A stretch of DNA of 35,903 bases from an uncultured bacterium (GTDB lineage: Bacteria > Bacteroidota > Bacteroidia > Bacteroidales > Bacteroidaceae): positions 1 to 35,903 of the forward strand of contig CAJMQT010000001.1 of NCBI GenBank assembly GCA_905215655.1, given 5' to 3'. Of the stretch, positions 15,975 to 23,049 are shown piece by piece. The notes under the pieces are model-generated. The model worked only from the letters and a program-made list of their open reading frames with translations. It was not told the DNA's origin and did not search any database. The first letter of the stretch is position 1. Every line of letters starts with the position of its first letter. The position numbers and the translations under genes were made by a program.

Positions 15975-16638
15975 TTTCCAAAACCTTGTTGTCTAAAATG
16001 AAAGGCAGGTCGTCCGTGGTGAACTCCTTCCGGAACGTTATCTTGATGTTCTCCTCCTTAAATCCCATCTGCTTTATCATGGGAATTAAGGCGTGAGCCG
16101 CACCCTCGCGTGCAATGTCGATTATGCCCATCGAAGGAATGCTGTTGATTATCGCCATGCGCCCCTGCTGCTCGTAGTTCACCAGCTCCTTGTCGCTGAA
16201 ATTTGAACGGACGAGCGACACCTGGCGCTTTATCTCGTCGTGATTGATGCGGCTGCTCGTCATCTCGACCTTGGGGTCGGGCAGCAAAATCTCTATTTTG
16301 TCGTCTTTACGGATGACATTCTTCTCACTGAAATCGTTGAAGTCGATGTAAGCTTTCAATGTGGCGTCAATGGGGATGGCTATCTTACGTGACGTCAGAG
16401 GCAGCGAAATGTCGAACTTCTGTTGAAGGAACGACCCTTTGAGCTTTACTTGGTCGTCGTGGGTTACAATCTTATGGACGCGGTATTCGGCGGTGTATAG
16501 CTTGGCACACTTCTTTACCTGCGTGACGAGCACGGGTATCGTGTCCGTCGCCGGTTGCCTCACGTCCTGCCGTTTCTTGTCCGAACAAGCGGCAAAGATC
16601 ATTGCCGACAGCAAAATATATAACGTAATTCTTTTCAT
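15964..16638 (-). CDS. DUF4230 lipoprotein
   Basis: A 224-residue lipoprotein: MKRITLYILLSAMIFAACSDKK has a signal peptide and a lipobox ending at Cys18. The rest matches the DUF4230 fold: YTAEYRVHKIVTHDD and KIAIPIDATLKAYIDFNDF resemble the periplasmic domain of its neighbour. It has no known activity. It is the first gene of a two-gene unit with the second DUF4230 protein (11-bp overlap). A TAACTTTG -7 box lies only about 11 bp upstream, which would give a nearly leaderless mRNA. It is divergent from the DUF4738 lipoprotein gene, 177 bp away. Confidence 0.8.
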   Translation of the reverse strand: MKRITLYILLSAMIFAACSDKKRQDVRQPATDTIPVLVTQVKKCAKLYTAEYRVHKIVTHDDQVKLKGSFLQQKFDISLPLTSRKIAIPIDATLKAYIDFNDFSEKNVIRKDDKIEILLPDPKVEMTSSRINHDEIKRQVSLVRSNFSDKELVNYEQQGRMAIINSIPSMGIIDIAREGAAHALIPMIKQMGFKEENIKITFRKEFTTDDLPFILDNKVLENGI

Positions 16639-16648
16639 AATACGCTTA

Positions 16649-16656
16649 CAAAGTTA
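16649..16656 (-). promoter_or_regulatory. Possible -7 box of the DUF4230 pair
   Basis: TAACTTTG on the minus strand (16656-16649) fits TAnnTTTG. It would start transcription about 4 nt before the ATG, giving a nearly leaderless message. No clear -33 box is present, so this is tentative. Confidence 0.35.
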
Positions 16657-16784
16657 AGGAAAAACCGTTAATGTGATATAAAATCAGATGTTTTTTTAGC
16701 GTTTTGTCACTATTCTTTGCATTAAAGAGAGAACGTACAAAACAAATAAAGGTCTGCGAATGCGGATTTATTAGATTTTTGCAT

Positions 16785-16792
16785 TACCTTTG
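16785..16792 (+). promoter_or_regulatory. Probable -7 box of the DUF4738 gene
   Basis: TACCTTTG matches the -7 consensus exactly and would start transcription near 16799, 17 nt before the ATG. The -33 element is weak. Confidence 0.5.
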
Positions 16793-16815
16793 CTGCGTAC
16801 AAACATAATAGGAAA

Positions 16816-17385
16816 ATGAAATCAATACTTACATTGTTCTTCGCCGCGTCAACGCTGTTTTGCTTCGTCTCGTGTGGTGAAAAGAAACAGACAAATGACA
16901 TAATAGCCCGCAAAACGGAGAAGAAAGCTCCCGCAGCACCCGGCAAAATGCAGGATTACAGCCATAAGGAAACGATAGAATGGCTCGGGAAAGCTTACAA
17001 CATCGAGATAAAAAGAAATGTGGACGCCGGACTGCCGATGGTGGTTGACGACTCGGGAAACAAGTATTATGACAACAAAATAAAGGTTGTCGTGAGCCGT
17101 GAGGACGGCTCCGTGTTCTTCGACCGCACTTTCTCAAAGTCCGACTTCTCGTCTTGCATGACTGAAAGTTACATAAAGAAGAGCGCCCTGCTCGGCATTG
17201 TTGTCGACAAGGTTGACGGTGACAACCTGCGTTTCGCCGCCAGCGTCGGCTCGCCCGATGTGCTGAGCGACGAGTACATGCCTCTTATCCTCACCCTTAC
17301 GAGGATGGGCAGCGTCAGCATTACCAAAGACACACGCCTCGACTCATCCTCCGAGACGACGGAAGACGAGGACGAGGGAGTGTAA
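16816..17385 (+). CDS. DUF4738 lipoprotein
   Basis: A 189-residue lipoprotein, recognised as DUF4738, with no known function. MKSILTLFFAASTLFCFVSCGEKK is a signal peptide with lipobox Cys20. After a Lys/Ala/Pro linker, a compact domain (about 50-175) includes NKYYDNKIKVVVSREDGSV and SYIKKSALLGIVVDKVDGDN. The C-terminus is short and acidic (SSSETTEDEDEG). It has its own promoter and is monocistronic, convergent with xth (52-bp gap). It is probably anchored in the envelope; nothing indicates its partner. Confidence 0.75.
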   Translation: MKSILTLFFAASTLFCFVSCGEKKQTNDIIARKTEKKAPAAPGKMQDYSHKETIEWLGKAYNIEIKRNVDAGLPMVVDDSGNKYYDNKIKVVVSREDGSVFFDRTFSKSDFSSCMTESYIKKSALLGIVVDKVDGDNLRFAASVGSPDVLSDEYMPLILTLTRMGSVSITKDTRLDSSSETTEDEDEGV

Positions 17386-17437
17386 AAGATGTTTTAAACG
17401 ATTTGTGATATCAACGATAACAATTCAGCCGCGAGTG

Positions 17438-18187
17438 TCAAAGGACAAGTTCAACGGGGCAGTGGTCGGAGCCGAAGATATCGGAATGAATGCCGGCGGA
17501 TTGAATTTTGTCGGCTAAACGGCTGGAAACGACGAAGTAATCGATGCGCCAGCCTGCGTTCTTTTCACGTGCCTTGAAGCGGTACGACCACCAAGAGTAA
17601 GCTCCCTCCTTGTCGGGATAGAGATAACGGAAGGTGTCTGTGAAGCCGGATGACAGCAGGGTGGTGAACTTCTCGCGCTCTTCGTCGGTGAAACCGGCGT
17701 TCTTCCGGTTTGTCTTAGGGTTCTTCAAGTCTATTTCCTTGTGTGCCACGTTCATGTCGCCGCAGACGATTACAGGTTTCGTTGCATCCAGACGGAGCAG
17801 GTATTCGCGGAAATCATCCTCCCATTTCATGCGGTATTCGAGACGGCGAAGACCGTCTTGCGAGTTCGGCGTATAGACGGTTATCAAGTAGAAGTCGTCC
17901 ATTTCGAGCGTTATCACGCGTCCTTCATGGTCGTGTTCGTCGATGCCGAGCCCGTAGGTGACGCTTAGCGGCTCGTGTTTTGTGAATATAGCCGTGCCCG
18001 AGTAGCCTTTTTTCTCGGCATAGTTCCAATATGATTTGTATCCGTCGAACTGCAAATCAAGCTGACCTTCCTGCATCTTCGTCTCTTGAAGGCAGAAGAA
18101 GTCGGCGTCCAGCCGCTTGAAAACATCGCTGAAACCTTTGCCTTCACAGGCCCGTAAGCCGTTTACGTTCCATGAAATAAACTTCAT
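17438..18187 (-). CDS. xth: Exodeoxyribonuclease III (Xth)
   Basis: AP endonuclease and 3'-5' exonuclease of base excision repair; cytoplasmic. The 249 residues show the whole EEP-family motif set: SWNVNGLRA (Asn), QETKMQ (metal-binding Glu), GDMNVAH (Asp-x-Asn), and the terminal SDHCPVEL with the catalytic Asp-His pair. The length is normal for short bacterial ExoA/Xth. The gene starts 93 bp downstream of ribH, with a terminator-like hairpin between them, so it may have its own transcript. Confidence 0.96.
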   Translation of the reverse strand: MKFISWNVNGLRACEGKGFSDVFKRLDADFFCLQETKMQEGQLDLQFDGYKSYWNYAEKKGYSGTAIFTKHEPLSVTYGLGIDEHDHEGRVITLEMDDFYLITVYTPNSQDGLRRLEYRMKWEDDFREYLLRLDATKPVIVCGDMNVAHKEIDLKNPKTNRKNAGFTDEEREKFTTLLSSGFTDTFRYLYPDKEGAYSWWSYRFKAREKNAGWRIDYFVVSSRLADKIQSAGIHSDIFGSDHCPVELVL

Positions 18188-18214
18188 AACAGTTGCTGTT
18201 TTTGTGTATTTTTT

Positions 18215-18256
18215 AAAACAAAAGGGCAGACTTCGATAAATCTACCCTTTGTTTTT
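18215..18256. terminator. Bidirectional terminator-like hairpin between ribH and xth
   Basis: AAAACAAAAGGGCAGA (18215-18230) and TCTACCCTTTGTTTTT (18241-18256) pair with one mismatch and one bulge around CTTCGATAAA. The A- and T-tracts form the outer stem, so it would work on either strand. It lies just after ribH in the direction of transcription. Confidence 0.65.
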
Positions 18257-18280
18257 CGTTATTGAAAAATTCTGTATAAA

Positions 18281-18757
18281 TCAAAATTTAGCCATCTTTA
18301 TTGCGCCGATGGCACATTCGTCGCCCTTGTTGCCGAGCTTTCCGCCGCTGCGATCCTTTGCCTGTTGCAGGTCGTTGGTGGTGAGTAAACCGTAAATTAC
18401 GGGTATTTCGCTCTTTGCGTTGAGGCGTGCTATTCCGTAGGTTACGCCCTGGCAGATGTAATCGAAGTGCGGAGTCTCGCCCCTGATCACACTTCCGAGG
18501 ATGATTATTGCGTCGTATCCTCCGTTAAGGGTCATCTGATGGGCGCCGTAAATCAGCTCGAAACTTCCCGGAACGGTCTTTACGTGTATGTTCTCGGGCA
18601 GCGTGCCGTGCTTTTCCAGCGTCTTTACGGCTCCGTCGAGAAGTGCTCCCGTTATTTCGGGATTCCACTCGGCGACGACTATACCGAAACACATGTTGCT
18701 TGCGTCGGGTATCTTGTTCGGGTCGTAATCCGACAGGTTGTGCAGTGCGGTAGCCAT
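18281..18757 (-). CDS. ribH: 6,7-dimethyl-8-ribityllumazine synthase RibH
   Basis: Condenses the ribityl-aminopyrimidine with dihydroxybutanone phosphate to lumazine, the penultimate step of riboflavin synthesis; cytoplasmic, usually a 60-mer or pentamer. The 158 residues include EWNPEITGALLDGA, PGSFELIYGAHQM and RGETPHFDYICQG with the catalytic His97. Its start shares one base with the stop of the TPR gene (TAATG), indicating translational coupling. No FMN riboswitch is visible upstream. Other riboflavin genes are not in this window. Confidence 0.97.
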   Translation of the reverse strand: MATALHNLSDYDPNKIPDASNMCFGIVVAEWNPEITGALLDGAVKTLEKHGTLPENIHVKTVPGSFELIYGAHQMTLNGGYDAIIILGSVIRGETPHFDYICQGVTYGIARLNAKSEIPVIYGLLTTNDLQQAKDRSGGKLGNKGDECAIGAIKMAKF

Positions 18758-19452
18758 TATTTTACTGAAACTCGTTCGATGTATTTGTCTATTTCCTGTG
18801 ATGCGGGCGAGTTGAGATATTTCTCTTTGATATCTTGATAAATCTTCAAAGCCTCTTCTTTCTTGTTCTGGCTTTCGAGGATTTCGCCTGCCTGGATGAG
18901 GAATACGGGCGAGATGCTGTTGTTTACCTTGTCTTCCGCCTTGCTGTCAGCCATCTTCGCTGCTTTCTTCAAGCATTCAACGGCTTTGTCGAGCTGGTTG
19001 ATGTGAGCGTAAGCGTTGCCCAATGCAGCTGTTGCGGCAGGGCTTATCATCTGGTCGTCAGAGGTTGAGAACTCTTCAAGGTACTTGACTGCGTCGTTCC
19101 ATTTTTCAAGATTGGCGTAGCAGAGACCGGCATAAAGGTTGGCAAGGTTGCCTGCGTCGGTGCTGCTGTAATCGGAAGCGATGTTGAGAAGTCCGGCAAA
19201 TCCTGCGCCGTCTCCTTTCAGAGCCTTCTCATACTGCTGGTTGGCGAAGTAGTCCTGACCCTTTGCCAGAGCTGTGCTTGCCTCTTGTTCTCTCGGTCCC
19301 GAGATGTAAGTGTTGTAGCAAATGATGCCTGCCACAACGAGAATTATCGCAACAATCACGATAGAGATTGTCTTTTTGTGCTGCATGAAGACAGCCTCTT
19401 TCTGACTGAGGGCCTCGTTTGCCGTGCCCTTCTCCTTATTAAGATTTGCCAT
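18757..19452 (-). CDS. TPR protein with N-terminal membrane anchor
   Basis: A 231-residue protein with a cytoplasmic N-terminus (about 1-27), a single transmembrane helix (TISIVIVAIILVVAGIICY, about 29-47) and a periplasmic TPR-like helical domain (GLCYANLEKWNDAVKYLEEF and AYAHINQLDKAVECLKKA repeats). This layout resembles the YfgM group of envelope chaperone partners, but sequence alone does not show that role. It is directly upstream of ribH with a 1-bp overlap and divergent from recF. Confidence 0.85.
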   Translation of the reverse strand: MANLNKEKGTANEALSQKEAVFMQHKKTISIVIVAIILVVAGIICYNTYISGPREQEASTALAKGQDYFANQQYEKALKGDGAGFAGLLNIASDYSSTDAGNLANLYAGLCYANLEKWNDAVKYLEEFSTSDDQMISPAATAALGNAYAHINQLDKAVECLKKAAKMADSKAEDKVNNSISPVFLIQAGEILESQNKKEEALKIYQDIKEKYLNSPASQEIDKYIERVSVK

Positions 19453-19495
19453 TTATTGTATTTTTATTTTATAATTAGCTGTTTACAAAGCGTGG

Positions 19496-19503
19496 CAAAA
19501 TTA
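19496..19503 (-). promoter_or_regulatory. Probable -7 box of the TPR-ribH operon
   Basis: TAATTTTG on the minus strand (19503-19496) fits the -7 consensus, 44 bp upstream of the TPR gene. The -33 region is poor. It faces away from the recF promoter about 60 bp off. Confidence 0.5.
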
Positions 19504-19544
19504 CAGATTTTATCTCATATATTGAAATTTATGACTGACTTTTT

Positions 19545-19574
19545 TTGTTTTTCATGCCAAATCGGGTAACTTTG
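19545..19574 (+). promoter_or_regulatory. Bacteroidota-type promoter of recF
   Basis: TTTG ending at 19547, a 19-bp spacer and TAACTTTG (19567-19574) match the consensus. Transcription near 19581 rules out the upstream in-frame ATG at 19545 and supports the start at 19599. Confidence 0.7.
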
Positions 19575-19598
19575 CACCTGCTCAGAAGAGGTTGTTTT

Positions 19599-20714
19599 AT
19601 GTTTTTGAACAAGATTTCCATATTGAATTATAAGAATATCAAGGACGCAAGTCTTACTTTTTCGCCGAAGATGAATTGCTTTATCGGGAGCAACGGCGAG
19701 GGCAAGACCAACCTCTTGGACGCCGTCTATTATCTTTCTTTTTGCCGAAGTGCTTACACGGTTGCCGACTCTCACGTAATTCGTCATGGCGAAGAGTTCT
19801 TCATGCTGGATGGTTATTACACCGACGAGGAGGGCAACGAGGAGAATATTTTCTGCGGAATGAAGCGCGGAACAAAGAAACATTTCAAGCGAAACAAAAA
19901 GGAATATAAGAAACTTTCCGCTCACATAGGACTTATTCCGCTTATTTTCGTGTCGCCGTCGGACACCGTTCTCATCGATGGTGGCAGCGAGGAGCGCCGC
20001 CGACTGATGGATGTCGTGATCTCGCAGTATGACGTTGCCTATATTGACGCCCTCAACCGGTACAACAAAGCGCTGCAACAGCGCAATACGTTGTTGAAGA
20101 GCGAGGAGGAGCCTGACGCCGAGCTGATGTCTCTTTGGGAAGAGCAGATGGCTTGTTATGGCGAGATTTTGTTCGGGAAACGCAAGGCTTTCATCGACGA
20201 GCTGATACCGGTGTTTCAGAGTTTTTACAGCCGTATATCTGGCGAAAAGGAGAGTGTGTCGCTCGATTACACGTCGCACTGCCTGCGCGGACCGCTCTTG
20301 GACGTGATACGTCGCGACCGTTTCAAAGACCGTGCCGTGGGTTATTCGTTACATGGGGTGCACCGCGACGACCTTGAAATGCTCATCGGTGGTTATCCGA
20401 TAAAGCGGGAGGGCAGTCAGGGACAGAACAAAACGTTCGTCATTGCGCTGAAACTGGCACAGTTTGACTTCCTGAAACGCACCTGCTCGAAGACAACTCC
20501 GATACTTCTTCTTGACGATATATTCGACAAACTGGATGCCGGCAGGGTGGAGCAGATTGTCCGCATTGTTGCCGGAGACGGTTTCGGACAGATACTTCTG
20601 ACCGACACCAACCGCGAACATCTTGACCGGATACTGCGTGACAGCGTGTCGGATTATCGTATATTTTATGTCGAAGGCGGTGAAATAACGTGCAGGGAGG
20701 AAACCGATGTTTAA
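19599..20714 (+). CDS. recF: DNA replication and repair protein RecF
   Basis: SMC-like ATPase that loads RecA at single-strand gaps with RecO and RecR. The 371-residue protein begins MFLNKISILNYKNIKDASL, the usual RecF start. Walker A is GSNGEGKTN with Lys36. The SQGQNKTF segment is the ABC signature and LLLDDIFDKLD the Walker B/D-loop (Asp306, Asp307). The ATG at 19599 is chosen over 19545 because the promoter lies between them and the extra 18 residues are not family-like. The DUF721 gene overlaps the last 8 bp. Cytoplasmic. Confidence 0.96.
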   Translation: MFLNKISILNYKNIKDASLTFSPKMNCFIGSNGEGKTNLLDAVYYLSFCRSAYTVADSHVIRHGEEFFMLDGYYTDEEGNEENIFCGMKRGTKKHFKRNKKEYKKLSAHIGLIPLIFVSPSDTVLIDGGSEERRRLMDVVISQYDVAYIDALNRYNKALQQRNTLLKSEEEPDAELMSLWEEQMACYGEILFGKRKAFIDELIPVFQSFYSRISGEKESVSLDYTSHCLRGPLLDVIRRDRFKDRAVGYSLHGVHRDDLEMLIGGYPIKREGSQGQNKTFVIALKLAQFDFLKRTCSKTTPILLLDDIFDKLDAGRVEQIVRIVAGDGFGQILLTDTNREHLDRILRDSVSDYRIFYVEGGEITCREETDV

Positions 20715-20997
20715 GCGCGATGTAAAGTCTTTGGCAGACATCGTAAGTCAATGTCTGCGTCATGACGGTCTTGAAATGCCTCTGATGCAGCGGCGTCTGA
20801 TTGATTCGTGGGAGAAGGTGGCGGGCGCCGGCGTCGCAAAATATACCGGCGACAAGTTTATCAAGAACCAGACGCTCTTCGTGAAAATACTCAATCCGGC
20901 GCTGCGTGCCAACCTTTCGATGATGCGCGCACGGCTCGTGAAGAACCTTAACGTCGAGGTCGGCAGCAACATTATTACCGATATAAAGTTTTATTAG
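20707..20997 (+). CDS. DUF721 (DciA-like) protein
   Basis: A 96-residue DUF721 protein; the family includes DciA, the helicase loader or operator used by bacteria without DnaC or DnaI. Recognisable parts are an N-terminal helix region (LADIVSQCLRHDGLEMPL), the central SWEKVAGAGVAKYTGDKFIKN and a KH-like segment with LRANLSMMRARLVKNLN. It overlaps recF by 8 bp and is surely co-expressed, which fits a DNA-replication role. Whether it acts as DciA in this phylum is inference. Confidence 0.88.
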   Translation: MFKRDVKSLADIVSQCLRHDGLEMPLMQRRLIDSWEKVAGAGVAKYTGDKFIKNQTLFVKILNPALRANLSMMRARLVKNLNVEVGSNIITDIKFY

Positions 20998-21012
20998 AGG
21001 GTATTGTATAAA

Positions 21013-21093
21013 CCAAATCGGTCATCAGATTATTTTCGTAAAGGGCAATCAGACAATAAGAAACTGCACTTTACGGTCTGACGACCGATTTGG
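21013..21093. mobile_element. MITE-like nested inverted repeat, short copy (81 bp)
   Basis: CCAAATCGGTC (21013-21023) pairs with GACCGATTTGG (21083-21093), CAGA (21026-21029) with TCTG (21077-21080) and CGTAAAG (21037-21043) with CTTTACG (21069-21075), 22 paired bases in all. It lies between convergent genes, so it may also act as a bidirectional terminator. Its ends match those of the 29284-29480 element in opposite orientation. No protein is encoded. Confidence 0.75.
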
Positions 21094-21140
21094 ACTTGAT
21101 GAAAACGTTTGGACCTGACAGTCGGATAACTGCTTTCTTC

Positions 21141-22160
21141 TTATTTTTTGCACTTGTCCGAGCTTTCCCTGATCTTCAAAATCATCGGAATTATCTCTTT
21201 GTATATCTTCTTTTCGCCGGCGATGTTCTTCAAAAGAAGTTCGCAGGCTCGCTCTCCCATGCGGTGCGACTGGTCCATGATAGCCGACAGTTTGGGCGTT
21301 ACGAAAGCCGAAGAATCGGTCTCGGTAAAGCCTATTATCGCCACGTCGTCAGGTATGCGCAGGTTGAGTGTCTTTATCGCGTCGAAGGCGGCGTAGGTTA
21401 TTATGTCGTTGAATGCCAGTATTGCGTCGGGGCGGTCGTCGCGCTGCAGCAGTTCAAGCGTCTTCTCGCGCATCTGTTCGTAGTCGATGTCGCCGTTGAT
21501 TACTATCGAACGGTCTATTTCTATCTTTCTTTCTCTCAGAGCTTCGAGGTATCCGTGCTTGCGTCTCTTCACCATGTCGAGATGTGCCGGTCCGCCGATG
21601 AACGCTATCCGTCGGCTTCCCGTGTCGATGAGATGTCTTGTCGCTTCGAGCGCCGCCTCGTCGCCGTTTGACACGACGGAAGAGAATGTGTCTGTAAGAC
21701 ATGTCCGGGCGAAGAAGACGAGCGGTATTCCCATGTCGTGAATTTCGGCAAAGTGTGAATAGTCGGTCGTGTCTTGCGCCAGACAGGCTATTATTCCTTC
21801 CACGTAAATGTTGATGAAGTTGTCTATGGCTTTCTCTTCCCGTATGTGGTCTTCGTGGCTGTTTGCTGTTATAACGGCGTATCCCGCTTTCGTGGCGTAG
21901 TCCTCTATGCCGTCAAGAACGGCGGCGTAATAGTGTGTCACGAGGTTCGGCACGACTACACCGATAACTTTCGGCTTGTTGGCTCTCAGGTTTTGGGCGA
22001 AGGGGTTTGGACGATAGTTCAGTTCTTTTGCCAATTTTTGAACGCGCGTTTTCATCTCTTCGCCCACTTCATGGCTGTTTCTCAATGCTCTTGATACGGT
22101 CGCGATACTTACTCCCAACCGTTCCGCCATTTCTTTTAAAGATGTTCTGCGCTGTCCCAT
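21141..22160 (-). CDS. LacI family transcriptional regulator
   Basis: A 339-residue DNA-binding repressor or activator. The N-terminal LacI helix-turn-helix is TSLKEMAERLGVSIATVSRALR (about residues 6-26), followed by the hinge (PNPFAQNLRANKPKVIGVVVP) and a periplasmic-binding-protein-like sensor domain to about residue 330. The effector is probably a sugar or similar small molecule by family. No sugar-use genes are adjacent, so it may act elsewhere or on its own promoter. It has a promoter of its own and is convergent with DUF721. Confidence 0.94.
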   Translation of the reverse strand: MGQRRTSLKEMAERLGVSIATVSRALRNSHEVGEEMKTRVQKLAKELNYRPNPFAQNLRANKPKVIGVVVPNLVTHYYAAVLDGIEDYATKAGYAVITANSHEDHIREEKAIDNFINIYVEGIIACLAQDTTDYSHFAEIHDMGIPLVFFARTCLTDTFSSVVSNGDEAALEATRHLIDTGSRRIAFIGGPAHLDMVKRRKHGYLEALRERKIEIDRSIVINGDIDYEQMREKTLELLQRDDRPDAILAFNDIITYAAFDAIKTLNLRIPDDVAIIGFTETDSSAFVTPKLSAIMDQSHRMGERACELLLKNIAGEKKIYKEIIPMILKIRESSDKCKK

Positions 22161-22212
22161 TTTAAGGAATAATAATAGGTGTTTTTTTAGATAATAGAAT
22201 TACATGCTTTTG

Positions 22213-22243
22213 CAAAAATACTAAAATGATGCGTATTTCACAA
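22213..22243 (-). promoter_or_regulatory. Bacteroidota-type promoter of the lacI-family gene
   Basis: TTG (22243-22241), a 20-bp spacer and TATTTTTG (22220-22213) on the minus strand. Transcription would start near 22206, leaving a 45-nt leader. Confidence 0.65.
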
Positions 22244-22376
22244 CATTTTTTGTCATTGATTTACATTTTTCTGTTGTCTCGGCGATGTTTCGGATACTTG
22301 TCTTGTGTGCGTTTTTCGGGGAGTTTTAATGCTGTTTCTTGTCTGACAGGTTGTCATACGTTACCTGTGCTGCTGT

Positions 22377-22486
22377 AAAAGATAAGCTTTTACATTGTAA
22401 AAGGCGGTCTTTCGGCTTGCAAAAGCTTACCTTTTAGAATGCAAAAGGCGGTCTTTTGCAAATCAAAAGACCGCCCTTTGTAATAC
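22377..22486 (+). repeat. 22-bp tandem array C (5 units)
   Basis: Units start at 22377, 22399, 22421, 22443 and 22465, exactly 22 bp apart. Cores are ATAAG, GCGGT, CTTAC, GCGGT, ACCGC; linkers are ACATTGT, GGCTTGC, AGAATGC, GCAAATC, GTAATAC. Units four and five have complementary cores and can fold into one long hairpin with loop CAAAT. TGAATATCA follows at 22489. It lies in the 382-bp gap between the LacI gene start and the thioesterase stop; otherwise only the LacI promoter is seen there. Confidence 0.92.
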
Positions 22487-22542
22487 GTTGAATATCAAAA
22501 TGTTATCTTGTATGGCGCGTATGACAGATTGTCAGCCCGTCT

Positions 22543-23028
22543 TTACATGGGCAACAGTTCGTCGCCTTCCAGATCGCAAGACGTGAAACCCATCTCTTCG
22601 GCTCGCCGCCGGTCGAAGACGAAGTATGTTGCCGTGCCTTCGGTACACACCTCTCCCTGCTGGTTTTCTATCTTTACGTCTATGTCGACGATGTTTCTCC
22701 GCTGTCCGGTGATGCGTGCCCTTACCGTAATCTGTGAGTCGGTGGTCATCACGGGCTTTTTATATCTTACGTCGAGGCGCGTGGTCACGCCCGATGTCTG
22801 CAACTTACGGAACACCGTCCATGCCGCCGCCTCGTCCATCAACGTGCCGAGTATTCCGCCGTGCATGGTGTTGATCCAGCCTTTGTAGTGTGATTTGGGG
22901 TTCCAGAAACTTACTATCTCGTCGCCGTCTTCATAAAATTCCATGTGTACTCCTAAGGGATTGTCGGGGCTGCAACCGAAACAGTCGTAGCCTTCTTTGT
23001 GCATCCATGGGTTCTTGATCTTTCTCAT
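22543..23028 (-). CDS. PaaI family hotdog-fold thioesterase
   Basis: A 161-residue acyl-CoA thioesterase of the hotdog PaaI/4HBT superfamily; cytoplasmic. The active-site helix is WINTMHGGILGTLMDEAAAWTV (about residues 51-72), with the HGG and Asp-Glu pattern of the family. An N-terminal Cys-containing segment (EGYDCFGCSPDNPLGVHMEF) resembles a group of PaaI-like proteins common in this phylum. It starts 21 bp downstream of the DUF5686 gene, so they are probably co-transcribed. The acyl substrate is not known. Confidence 0.88.
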   Translation of the reverse strand: MRKIKNPWMHKEGYDCFGCSPDNPLGVHMEFYEDGDEIVSFWNPKSHYKGWINTMHGGILGTLMDEAAAWTVFRKLQTSGVTTRLDVRYKKPVMTTDSQITVRARITGQRRNIVDIDVKIENQQGEVCTEGTATYFVFDRRRAEEMGFTSCDLEGDELLPM

Positions 23029-23049
23029 AATATGTCAGGTTTTTCTTGA

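Noticed and set aside
17386..17437. Terminator between the convergent DUF4738 and xth genes
   Set aside because: Only weak AT-rich pairing around GATATC was seen; no stable stem with a T-run.
18188..18280. FMN riboswitch near ribH
   Set aside because: This gap is downstream of ribH and holds only a terminator-like hairpin. The gap upstream of the operon (19453-19495) is too short and lacks conserved FMN-aptamer sequences.
19545..19598. Upstream ATG for recF
   Set aside because: A well-formed promoter lies downstream of it, and the normal RecF start is at 19599.
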